Of a stretch of DNA of 18,948 nucleotides, positions 6,590-14,053 are shown in pieces. Every line of letters starts with the position of its first letter. Positions within the stretch are counted from its first letter, which is position 1. The notes under the pieces are model-generated. The model ran no database searches. It saw only the letters and a list, made by a program, of their open reading frames with translations, and was not told where the DNA came from. Source of the stretch: JANXSD01 sp038206385 (GTDB taxonomy: Bacteria > Bacteroidota > Bacteroidia > AKYH767-A > OLB10); assembly GCA_038206385.1 (NCBI GenBank), contig JBBRAW010000066.1, positions 1-18,948 of the forward strand. The letters run 5' to 3'. A program made the translations under genes and the position numbers.

Positions 6590-8374
6590 ATGAAATTACT
6601 CTACACTTATCTCAAGCCGTATTCAAAAATTATTTTCTTCGCATTAGTTCTTGCGGCAATTAACCAGGTATTTTCTTTATTAGATCCATATATTTTCGGG
6701 AATATCATCGATCGATTTGCAAATAAAGCATCGCAACTCTCTCAACCGCAATTTTTTCAGGTTGGTTATTGGTTACTTGCGGCAATGGGTGTCGCTTTTG
6801 TGAGCCGGGTTGCAAAAAATTTTCAGGATTATTATGTTAATGTGATTACTCAGAAATTAGGCGCAAAGATTTATGCTGATGGTGTTCGCCATAGTCTTGA
6901 ATTATCGTATGAAGTTTTTGAAGATCAACGAAGCGGTGAAACATTAGGAAGGTTGCAAAAAGTAAGAGCTGATGTTGAAAAACTTGTAAATGCTGTAGTG
7001 AATATATTATTTACCTCACTCGTTGCAATTATTTTTGTTTGTGTTTATGCCGTACATCTTCATTGGCTTATTGCACCACTTTATTTCGGAAGTGTTCCTA
7101 TTATTGGAATAATTACTTTTTATCTGAGTAAGAAAGTAAAAAGGATTCAAAAGATTATTGTTGCAGAAACGACTGCTCTTGCTGGATCTACAACAGAATC
7201 ATTAAGAAATATTGAGCTCGTTAAAAGTTTAGGCTTATCACAACAGGAAATAGATCGATTGAATACTACAACCGAAAAAATTTTAAAACTAGAACTTAAG
7301 AAAGTAAAATATATCCGTAGCATTAGTTTTATACAGGGAACATTTGTTAATTTTTTGAGAACAGCAATCCTGTTCGTAATGTTATATCTTATTTTTGAAA
7401 AACAAATTACAGTCGGACAGTTAATGACCATGTTGTTTTATTCTTTCTTTATTTTCGGTCCATTACAAGAATTAGGAAATATTATTTCGATTTATCGTGA
7501 AGCAGAAGTTTCGCTTGAAATTTATCAGGATATTTTGAATATGAAACCAGAGCCTCGTCCAGAGCATCCTGTTAAACTAGGCCCGATTACTCAATTTGAA
7601 TTTGATCATGTTTCATTCAAGCATCAATCAGCGAATTCAAATGCAGTTACGAATATTTCTTTTGCTACAAATATTGGACAAACGGTTGCATTTGTCGGAC
7701 CATCAGGATCAGGTAAAACCACTTTAGTAAAATTACTTGTTGGATTATATCGCCCTCCGAGTGGAAAAATTCTTTACAATGGCATTAGTTCAAAAGATAT
7801 AAATTTAGATGAGTTAAGAGCGCAGATTGGTTTAGTAACTCAGGATACACAATTATTTTCTGGGACAATTCGCGAAAATTTATTGTTTGTGGCACCAAAT
7901 GCTACGGATGATGAATGTTTGTCGATGTTGAACAAGGCATCGTTAGGAAATTTGCTTGCTAGAGCCGAGAAAGGTCTAGATACAGTGATAGGCGAAGGTG
8001 GCGTGAAAGTATCTGGCGGAGAAAAACAGCGATTGTCAATTGCGCGAGCATTGTTACGTCAGCCATCATTACTTGTATTTGATGAAGCTACCTCAGCATT
8101 GGATTCACTAACTGAAGAAGAAATTTCGGAAACAGTGCGAAGTATTTCTGATAATAGAAAACACATAACAATATTAATTGCTCATCGTTTATCAACGGTC
8201 ATGCATTCTGATACAATCCATGTTTTAGAGATGGGACAAATTGTAGAATCAGGTAGGCATGAGGAGTTGTTAGAGTTAAAAGGATTATATTATGCAATGT
8301 GGCGTCAGCAGATTGGAGAAAGGAAAAGAGTTGGAGCTACTTCCAATGAAAAAGTAATGGAAAAAATGGCATGA
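6590..8374 (+). CDS. ABC exporter half-transporter (fused permease and ATPase, MsbA/lipid-exporter type)
   Basis: The 594-aa protein has an N-terminal six-helix exporter domain (hydrophobic stretches around 13-35, 58-73, 137-155, 160-180, 250-268 and 276-300) and a C-terminal ATPase. ATPase motifs are Walker A GPSGSGKTT (370-378), the Q-loop at Q418, signature VSGGE (474-478), Walker B LLVFDE (494-499), a D-loop SALD and switch H532. It would act as a dimer in the inner membrane and export lipids, peptides or drugs; the substrate cannot be told. Its last codons overlap the NUDIX gene start by 4 bp (ATGA), so the two are translationally coupled. Confidence 0.93.
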   Translation: MKLLYTYLKPYSKIIFFALVLAAINQVFSLLDPYIFGNIIDRFANKASQLSQPQFFQVGYWLLAAMGVAFVSRVAKNFQDYYVNVITQKLGAKIYADGVRHSLELSYEVFEDQRSGETLGRLQKVRADVEKLVNAVVNILFTSLVAIIFVCVYAVHLHWLIAPLYFGSVPIIGIITFYLSKKVKRIQKIIVAETTALAGSTTESLRNIELVKSLGLSQQEIDRLNTTTEKILKLELKKVKYIRSISFIQGTFVNFLRTAILFVMLYLIFEKQITVGQLMTMLFYSFFIFGPLQELGNIISIYREAEVSLEIYQDILNMKPEPRPEHPVKLGPITQFEFDHVSFKHQSANSNAVTNISFATNIGQTVAFVGPSGSGKTTLVKLLVGLYRPPSGKILYNGISSKDINLDELRAQIGLVTQDTQLFSGTIRENLLFVAPNATDDECLSMLNKASLGNLLARAEKGLDTVIGEGGVKVSGGEKQRLSIARALLRQPSLLVFDEATSALDSLTEEEISETVRSISDNRKHITILIAHRLSTVMHSDTIHVLEMGQIVESGRHEELLELKGLYYAMWRQQIGERKRVGATSNEKVMEKMA

Positions 8375-9006
8375 GTCAATTTGTGTTTGATAAACTAATA
8401 GCAAAAATCAAGAAAATTTCAGATATTGATTTACCAGGTATTGAAGCACATCAAAAGATGGCGCCTCAACATCGATTTTCAACAAGCTATTATTTAGAAA
8501 GAGAAAAAGATTATCGAAATGCTGGTGTATTGTTACTTTTTTTTCCTGATGAGAACCGAAATACAAGATTAATACTTATCGAAAGAACAGGAGGTAATTT
8601 TGTTCATGCTAATCAAATTAGTTTTCCTGGTGGAAAAGTAGAAACGGATGATGAAAATTTTGAAGCAACTGCATTACGAGAAACATTTGAAGAGATAGGA
8701 GTGAAGCAAGAACAAATAGAAGTTATTGGAAATTTGAGTTCAATTTATATTCCTCCAAGTAAATTTCTAGTTCATCCATTTATTGGAATCACAGCTAAAG
8801 CACCAAAATTTGTATTGAGTAAAGAGGAAGTAGTTCAAGTTCTGATTCCTAAATTAAGTGATTTTATAGATGATAAAAACATATTGATTGGTGATTTTTC
8901 TAATGCTCAAGGTAATATTAGTAATACTCCTTATTATTTTATAGAAGGGAAAAAAATATGGGGAGCAACAGCGATGATGATTAGTGAATTAATGACTTTA
9001 ATATAA
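8371..9006 (+). CDS. NUDIX hydrolase, CoA pyrophosphatase-like (NudL/YeaB type)
   Basis: The 211-aa protein carries VHANQISFPGGKVETDD, which matches the family signature that precedes the NUDIX box in CoA pyrophosphatases (an H-x-GQI-x-FPGG pattern). The NUDIX helix RETFEEIG (103-110) supplies the metal-binding glutamates. The spacing between the FPGG glycine and REx is one residue longer than the classical box, as I recall for the CoA branch. Predicted reaction: hydrolysis of CoA or acyl-CoA to 3'-phosphoadenosine 5'-phosphate and 4'-phosphopantetheine. The gene is coupled to the upstream ABC exporter by an ATGA overlap; why they are paired is not evident. It could instead act on another nucleoside diphosphate derivative. 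Confidence 0.85.
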   Translation: MSQFVFDKLIAKIKKISDIDLPGIEAHQKMAPQHRFSTSYYLEREKDYRNAGVLLLFFPDENRNTRLILIERTGGNFVHANQISFPGGKVETDDENFEATALRETFEEIGVKQEQIEVIGNLSSIYIPPSKFLVHPFIGITAKAPKFVLSKEEVVQVLIPKLSDFIDDKNILIGDFSNAQGNISNTPYYFIEGKKIWGATAMMISELMTLI

Positions 9007-9023
9007 TTATTGGAGACTTATTA

Positions 9024-9061
9024 AAAGCAAAAAAGAAGGCGATAGCCTTCTTTTTTGCTTT
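9024..9061. terminator. Bidirectional terminator, perfect 17-bp hairpin
   Basis: Arms 9024-9040 (AAAGCAAAAAAGAAGGC) and 9045-9061 are perfect complements around a GATA loop, with A-tracts on the left arm and T-tracts on the right arm. It sits between the convergent NUDIX and Omp28-like genes and can end both transcripts. Confidence 0.9.
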
Positions 9062-9084
9062 AGACATAGGTGATAAATTAAAAA

Positions 9085-9984
9085 TTAATTCCAATCTTTT
9101 ACAGAACCTAATTGTGCTTCTTGAACATTTATTACTTCATTGGTTGAAGTGTTTGTTAAGAAAGTAATAATCATTAAATTACTATTTGCATCTAATTTTC
9201 TTGGCATATCTGTTCTTAAATGATAAATGTATTTTCCTCCGGGTACATTCGCTGCTGGATTAATACCATCTCCTAAAGGATTAGTTAATAATTTTGAAAG
9301 AACATTGTAATGAGTGTAATTCCATATTGGATTTCCTAAGTGATAAAATGCACTAGAAGAATTATTATTAAATGCGTTTGCTTGTTGTAAATTTAAATTT
9401 GTGTTTGTAACACGATCTTCAACAATATATGCAGTAACATTAAAACTTCCTGGAAGTGTTGCTAAGAATCCGCAATGAATATAAATATCTGCAATACGAT
9501 TTGATACAGATGAAGTTATCGCTAACCCGCAATTAGGTGTTGATGATAACGATAATGCAACATTATTTGGAAATGATTTTGAATCCATAAATGTTAAGCC
9601 ATTGTATGCCTTACGATCAATAGTTCCTGTTGGAATAGTAGGATTAGGATTTCCTAATTGATTTAGGATTCTACCTGTTTGAAGTGTTGCTAAAGGATCA
9701 TTGTAATGCATTCCCAATGAGTAAACGCGATCGCGGTAGGATTGTACTATTCTTTGTAGATTGTCATTAGCTTCAGGAACAAATCCATTGGTGGTACCTA
9801 TGTATTCTTCCACCAAAATCTTTTTAAGGAATTTTGTTGGAAGCGGACTTACTGCTGTAATTCCTGGACTGGAATTTCTGTTTGTTGGTGATTGTAATTC
9901 AGCTGCTGGATTGGAGCTGTCATCTTTTTGGCATGAGGAGAAGAGAAATCCTGTACTAGCAATTAATAGAAGTAGTTTTTTCAT
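9085..9984 (-). CDS. Omp28-like outer-membrane lipoprotein, cysteine-less paralogue
   Basis: ATG 9984 is chosen because it starts a clean lipoprotein signal, MKKLLLLIASTGFLFSSC, with a lipobox ending at Cys-18 and the lipid-exposed QKDDSSNP linker after it. An upstream in-frame ATG at 10047 would bury this signal. The mature protein (299 aa with signal) carries KILVEEYIGTTNGFVPEAND, which aligns to the family motif VLLEEFTG-xx-C-xx-CP, but both cysteines are replaced (N and V). It ends NVQEAQLGSVKDWN, nearly the same as its neighbour. Omp28 proteins have a thioredoxin-like N-terminal part followed by a beta-sandwich; the function is unclear. With the redox cysteines gone, a binding or structural role is inferred. 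It is a tandem paralogue of the gene at 10210-11094. Confidence 0.8.
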   Translation of the reverse strand: MKKLLLLIASTGFLFSSCQKDDSSNPAAELQSPTNRNSSPGITAVSPLPTKFLKKILVEEYIGTTNGFVPEANDNLQRIVQSYRDRVYSLGMHYNDPLATLQTGRILNQLGNPNPTIPTGTIDRKAYNGLTFMDSKSFPNNVALSLSSTPNCGLAITSSVSNRIADIYIHCGFLATLPGSFNVTAYIVEDRVTNTNLNLQQANAFNNNSSSAFYHLGNPIWNYTHYNVLSKLLTNPLGDGINPAANVPGGKYIYHLRTDMPRKLDANSNLMIITFLTNTSTNEVINVQEAQLGSVKDWN

Positions 9985-10155
9985 GTTGGTATGAATTAAA
10001 TTCGGATATGACAATTTTACTATTCTTTGAAAAGTAAAATGAATCAATTGTATAGGTTTCTTACAAAGCCGATATGATTTCTACATAAATTATATTGGAA
10101 TATCTTTTTTCACAATGAAAATATTATTAAGATTTAGTTACTTTTTATAAAAATA

Positions 10156-10189
10156 AAAGAGGAAGATTGAATGAACAACCTTCCTCTTT
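10156..10189 (-). terminator. Terminator of the second Omp28-like gene
   Basis: A perfect 10-bp stem (AAAGAGGAAG 10156-10165 with CTTCCTCTTT 10180-10189) has a 14-nt loop and is followed on the minus strand by a T-rich tract. It lies 20 bp beyond the stop codon at 10210, so the two Omp28 paralogues are probably separate transcripts. Confidence 0.75.
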
Positions 10190-10209
10190 CTAATGCATTA
10201 ATAAATTTG

Positions 10210-11094
10210 TTAATCCCAATTTTTTGTTGTCCCTAATTTTGATTTTTGTACATTAATAATTGGTTGTTCAGTTGCGACTGTACCTGTTTTACTTATGAAT
10301 GCAACAATATTTAAATCATTAGATTTATAAGCGGCAATGTTTATGGTGTAGGTTTTAATATACTCTCCACCTTTTATAACTTTCGTCGCTGGAATCGCAT
10401 CACCCAATGATGCACTTAGTACATTTCGTAAAACATAATTGTGATTAAAGTTTATGATTGGATCTCCAGCACCAAAATAAGGGTGACCAGTTGATGTGTT
10501 GTATGAGTTGCGTTGATCATATAAAGAACCGTTTCCTATTACATTATTTTCACATAAGTAAACAGTAAGTGAATAATTTCCTGCTAAAGTTTGGTTGAAA
10601 CCACAATGAACTTCAACGGTTGCTGTTGTTCCTGATATGGTAGATTTTATGGATAATCCTGCTCCTGCGGATTTTGTTTTTATTACATCATAATTGGATT
10701 GCCATTGCGTTCGGTTTAAAATGACAGTACTTAATGATGCTGTTCTATTTATTAATGCAGACGGAAACATGGCGCCATTACCATTATTAAACGTTGTATA
10801 TAATGTTGTATATTGATTTAATTCCATCGCATCACTATAATGAATTTCAACTGGAATTGAGGTGTTCGGATTAGCAGCAAGAATATTATCCATCTTCACA
10901 AAACCATCAGGACATTGCGCTTGGCTTGCACCAGTAAATTCTTCTAATAATACCTTCTGGCTAAATGTTGTTGGTACTGTTGATGTGTTACCGCCACTTC
11001 CATTGTCGGGCGTAGGTGTGGTGCTGCTATCATCTTTTTTACAAGAGATAAAGGAAACAAGAAGCACAGCGTAAATAATGAATAATTTTTTCAT
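10210..11094 (-). CDS. Omp28-like outer-membrane lipoprotein, single-cysteine paralogue
   Basis: The 294-aa product starts at ATG 11094 with a lipoprotein signal (MKKLFIIYAVLLVSFISC, lipid-modified Cys-18) and a KKDDSSTTPTPDNGSGG tether. An in-frame ATG 42 bp upstream would hide the signal. The family motif reads KVLLEEFTGASQAQCPDG: the first cysteine of the usual CxxC is Q and the second is kept. Further matches are PVEIHYSDAMELN, a FPSALINR segment and the C-terminal VQKSKLGTTKNWD. It is probably exported to the outer membrane through the Lol system, and the acidic +2 residues (KKDD) fit surface-exposed Bacteroidota lipoproteins. It is a duplicate of the gene at 9085-9984. The function is not known with confidence. 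Confidence 0.82.
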   Translation of the reverse strand: MKKLFIIYAVLLVSFISCKKDDSSTTPTPDNGSGGNTSTVPTTFSQKVLLEEFTGASQAQCPDGFVKMDNILAANPNTSIPVEIHYSDAMELNQYTTLYTTFNNGNGAMFPSALINRTASLSTVILNRTQWQSNYDVIKTKSAGAGLSIKSTISGTTATVEVHCGFNQTLAGNYSLTVYLCENNVIGNGSLYDQRNSYNTSTGHPYFGAGDPIINFNHNYVLRNVLSASLGDAIPATKVIKGGEYIKTYTINIAAYKSNDLNIVAFISKTGTVATEQPIINVQKSKLGTTKNWD

Positions 11095-11352
11095 GATGAG
11101 GCAAGTTAGTTTACATTGAAGTATTAAATGGAACATTTATATGAATAATATCACAATTTATACGGATTTTATTTTTACAAGTTAGCTTAATAGTGATTCA
11201 TGTAAGGTTTTTAAAATTATCGATAAAAAATTTAGTCTTATCGACGATATAACGATCATATTTATTCAATACATGAAATAATCAAGTGATATACAAGTTT
11301 TTTAAAATGTAAGATCTTTTGGAATTTATATCTTTGTGAGGGAAAAAATCAC
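11095..11352. other. Divergent intergenic region between the Omp28-like and NUDIX genes
   Basis: 258 bp, strongly AT-rich. It holds the NUDIX -7 element (11329-11336) and the palindrome TTATCGATAA (11218-11227), with further ATCG motifs up to about 11258. No TAnnTTTG was found for the Omp28-like gene, and no small gene is visible. Confidence 0.35.
11329..11336 (+). promoter_or_regulatory. Candidate -7 element of the 11353 NUDIX gene
   Basis: TATCTTTG is an exact TAnnTTTG match 16 bp upstream of ATG 11353, giving a leader of about 10 nt. The -33 region (around 11302-11310) is T-rich but lacks TTTG. Confidence 0.45.
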
Positions 11353-11814
11353 ATGAAAGACGATAAGCATTTCAATATCCGTGTTTACGCTTTGCTCATC
11401 AATATAAAAAAAGAAATATTGATTGCGGAGGAATATCACTATAGCACTTTCATGCGAAAATTTCCTGGAGGTGGTTTACAATTTGGTGAAAGTACAACCG
11501 ATTGCCTTCGACGTGAATTACGAGAAGAATTAGGAATTGAAATTGGTAATATAGAACATCACCATACTACGGATATTTTTGTGCAATCCGCATTTAATAG
11601 TAACCACCAAGTTATTGGTATTTATTATGCTACGGTAGCTCCTGATAATCTGATAAATAAATATAGAGAGAATTATGCTCAACCAAGTACAGAAGGCGAA
11701 GAGCGTTTTCGTTGGATTGCTTTAGATAAAATAAGCGTTAATGATTTTACATTTCCAATTGACAAACAAGCGATGGAAATTTTTCTAAATAAAATAAAAA
11801 ATCAATCATTCTAA
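11353..11814 (+). CDS. NUDIX hydrolase
   Basis: The 153-aa single-domain protein has a complete NUDIX box, GGGLQFGESTTDCLRRELRE followed by ELGI, matching G-x5-E-x7-REU-x-EE-x-GU exactly. It hydrolyses a nucleoside diphosphate linked to some moiety; the substrate is not predictable from the sequence. The start is supported by a -7 element 16 bp upstream. The stop codon (11812-11814) directly abuts the stop of the convergent RlpA-type gene, so no terminator fits between them. Confidence 0.92.
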   Translation: MKDDKHFNIRVYALLINIKKEILIAEEYHYSTFMRKFPGGGLQFGESTTDCLRRELREELGIEIGNIEHHHTTDIFVQSAFNSNHQVIGIYYATVAPDNLINKYRENYAQPSTEGEERFRWIALDKISVNDFTFPIDKQAMEIFLNKIKNQSF

Positions 11815-12513
11815 TTATTTAAACATTCTTACATCCATAAACCCTTTTCGTTCGAAATAATCTATTTGCTCTTTTGCAATTTTTTTATTGCTTATTCCAG
11901 TAATCACTAAGTGATAGATTCTATAATTTGCTAAGCCTTGTCCTACAATTAATACCTTGTCAATATCTTCTTCTAAATAAATTTCATTAGCTACATACAA
12001 CATGTGAATCAAATCATTTGTTCGCCAAAGTGAAATAGAAGTATTGCTTAATGATTCAGGATTTCCAAGGCAATCATTTACATCATTACAATTGAAAATG
12101 CTATCGATTTCTTTAGTGTGTTGTATAATATGAAGCACTTCTAATTTTACGGATGCTAACCCGTGCATATAACTTCCAATTCTTCTTGCAGCAGACTCTG
12201 ATAAATCAATAATTCGAGATTTTACAAAGGGTCCTCGATCATTAACACGTACAGTAACCGACAAATTATTTTTTTGATTCGTAACTCTTAAATAAGTGTT
12301 AAATGGAAGTGCACGATGTGCTGCAGTAAAATCTGCATTTCTAAAAATTTCACCACTCGCAGTTTTGCGACCATCAAATTCATCACCATAATACGAGGCT
12401 TTACCTTGCTGAAAAGTAGAATTCAATTGTTTTTTTTGCGGCTGTACAAATAACAATAACAGCAACATCTGCAAACTAAGAAGTAAAGTTTTAACGAAGC
12501 CGAATCCTGTCAT
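11815..12513 (-). CDS. RlpA-like double-psi beta-barrel protein
   Basis: The 232-aa exported protein has a hydrophobic N-terminal segment (about residues 7-23). The RlpA-like domain (about 36-127) reads GKASYYGDEFDGRKTASGE...AAHRALPFNTYLRV...VRVNDRGPF. H66 and D92 correspond to the catalytic His and Asp of RlpA lytic transglycosylases, which cleave peptidoglycan strands lacking stem peptides. The C-terminal 100 residues end in VLIVGQGLANYRIYHLVITG...DYFERKGFMDVRMF, whose pattern (transport-like strand, helix, GF-x-DV) weakly resembles a SPOR domain; this is an inference. A role in cell-wall remodelling is likely. The gene of unknown function 40 bp upstream on the same strand may be co-transcribed. 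Confidence 0.85.
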   Translation of the reverse strand: MTGFGFVKTLLLSLQMLLLLLFVQPQKKQLNSTFQQGKASYYGDEFDGRKTASGEIFRNADFTAAHRALPFNTYLRVTNQKNNLSVTVRVNDRGPFVKSRIIDLSESAARRIGSYMHGLASVKLEVLHIIQHTKEIDSIFNCNDVNDCLGNPESLSNTSISLWRTNDLIHMLYVANEIYLEEDIDKVLIVGQGLANYRIYHLVITGISNKKIAKEQIDYFERKGFMDVRMFK

Positions 12514-12553
12514 GCTGTAAAAATAGCATCATTATGATATGAATGGTAATAAT

Positions 12554-13120
12554 TTATGCTAATCTATGACTAATTACATCTTCTATGCCTAAAAACAATT
12601 GGTTAGGATTGTATGTTCTCCAACGTGAATCGTTTAATTCACCACCATAAGTAAGATAATAGTCGATGTTGTTTTTAGAAAACTCTTGTAAAACATGATC
12701 TCTAAAATTTAATGCAACGATCCATCCATCTTCAACATCATCAAACCATTCTTGATAATAGCAATCATCAGAAGCATGAAAATTTAGTACGTTTTCACCG
12801 ATCAAAATGTATTTATTTATTCCATTACAAATCATAACATCAATCACATCTCGCTTTAGCAACATAATATCGTTATTGATAGCGTCATTCCATTCGCCAA
12901 TAAATTCTAGAATCGCAAAATTTTGATCGTAGTCGGCAAAAAGTACTTTCATATACAAAGTACTCGAACCAAAATCATCCCATTGAGGATGGATATAATA
13001 ATTATAAACTGTATTCGTATATTCAAATTCATTGTACTCTCTTCCATAAAATGGAGATAAATCATCTTCATCAGTAATGTAAAGATGACGCCAAGAATAA
13101 TAAGGTTCTATATCTTGCAT
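12554..13120 (-). CDS. Unrecognised acidic, aromatic-rich protein
   Basis: The 188-aa product has no signal peptide or membrane segment, so it is probably cytosolic. It is rich in Asp/Glu and Tyr/Trp/Phe (e.g. EPYYSWRHLYITDEDDLSPF and NYYIHPQWDDFGS near the N-terminus). A central block, LFADYDQNFAILEFIGEWND and then LIGENVLNFHASDDCYYQEW, looks conserved: it alternates strands with invariant-looking D, H and W residues. The C-terminal half holds GWIVALNFRDHVL. I vaguely recall similar proteins in other Bacteroidota but no function, and I assign none. Coding is supported by length, codon use and position between same-strand genes (102 bp after murQ, 40 bp before the RlpA-type gene). Confidence 0.75.
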   Translation of the reverse strand: MQDIEPYYSWRHLYITDEDDLSPFYGREYNEFEYTNTVYNYYIHPQWDDFGSSTLYMKVLFADYDQNFAILEFIGEWNDAINNDIMLLKRDVIDVMICNGINKYILIGENVLNFHASDDCYYQEWFDDVEDGWIVALNFRDHVLQEFSKNNIDYYLTYGGELNDSRWRTYNPNQLFLGIEDVISHRLA

Positions 13121-13222
13121 ACTACTACTATTTCTCTCTCCATGTACTGGAGATTATACAAATTTCACGAATATTTTTTTAGATTACACTATTGCAAAGA
13201 AAATTTATTTTTCTTATGCAAA

Positions 13223-14035
13223 TTACTTTTTGAATGCTTCCATCGCCATTCTAACACTTCCATTTTCTAAAAGTAATTTATTTGCTATTTCCTCATTAAT
13301 ATTTAATTCTTGCATCAACATTTTGGTTCCTCTATCAATAAGTTTATTATTACTTAATTGCATGTCGACCATTTTATTTCCGTGCACTTTTCCTAAACGA
13401 ATCATCGTTGCAGTGGAAATCATATTCAGCACTAATTTTTGAGCGGTTCCAGCCTTCATACGAGTGCTTCCAGTCACGAATTCTGGTCCAACTGATACTT
13501 CTATCGCATGATCAGAAACTTCCCCAACAGGGCTTCCTGGATTACAAGTAATACATGCAGTAAGAATTTTATTATTCTGACATTCAGTAAGCGCACCAAT
13601 CACGTAAGGTGTTGTTCCGGAAGCAGCTATACCAATTACAACATCATCACTTGTGATTGAATATTCGGAGAGATCTTTCCAACCTTGATGCGTATCATCT
13701 TCGGCAAATTCAACAGCTTTACGAATTGCTAAATCTCCACCTGCAATGATGCCAATTACTAAACCATGCGGCACACCAAAAGTAGGAGGACATTCAGACG
13801 CATCAACAATTCCTAATCGTCCGCTTGTTCCTGCGCCGATGTAAAAAAGTCGACCGCCAATTTTCATTTGTAATACAATTGCATCTACTAATTTTTCGAT
13901 AGCTGGAATTACTTTTTCAATTGCAATAGGTACTGATTTATCTTCTCGATTAATATTTTCGAGGAGTTCTATTATGCTCATCTTTTCGAGATGATCATAT
14001 TTCGAGTCTGTTTCTGTAATTCTGTTAAATGTCAT
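13223..14035 (-). CDS. murQ: N-acetylmuramic acid 6-phosphate etherase
   Basis: The 270-aa SIS-domain enzyme splits the lactyl ether of MurNAc-6-phosphate to give GlcNAc-6-phosphate and D-lactate in peptidoglycan recycling. The phosphosugar loop IGAGTSGRLG (66-75) leads to DASECPPTFG with E81, and E112 lies in VEFAEDD. These match the catalytic pair Glu83/Glu114 of the E. coli enzyme with a constant offset. A second SIS motif, IAASGTTPYVIGAL, and GPEFVTGSTRMKAGTAQK follow. It is somewhat shorter than E. coli MurQ (about 298 aa) because the C-terminal helical part ends early. It starts 18 bp after the E1-fusion stop on the same strand, so co-transcription is likely. No MurNAc kinase or AnmK gene is nearby. 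Confidence 0.96.
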   Translation of the reverse strand: MTFNRITETDSKYDHLEKMSIIELLENINREDKSVPIAIEKVIPAIEKLVDAIVLQMKIGGRLFYIGAGTSGRLGIVDASECPPTFGVPHGLVIGIIAGGDLAIRKAVEFAEDDTHQGWKDLSEYSITSDDVVIGIAASGTTPYVIGALTECQNNKILTACITCNPGSPVGEVSDHAIEVSVGPEFVTGSTRMKAGTAQKLVLNMISTATMIRLGKVHGNKMVDMQLSNNKLIDRGTKMLMQELNINEEIANKLLLENGSVRMAMEAFKK

Positions 14036-14053
14036 ATTGAAAATCTGTATCCG

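Noticed and set aside
9985..10047. N-terminal extension of the Omp28-like protein from an upstream ATG (also 11095-11136 for its paralogue)
   Set aside because: Both extensions would place 14-21 residues ahead of perfect lipoprotein signal peptides.
11218..11227. Palindrome TTATCGATAA as an operator
   Set aside because: A 10-bp AT-rich palindrome in AT-rich intergenic DNA is expected by chance, and it is not placed near a recognisable promoter element.
13193..13216. Terminator after murQ (AAGAAAA/TTTTTCTT)
   Set aside because: The stem is only A-T pairs with one G-C and an imperfect match, too weak to call.
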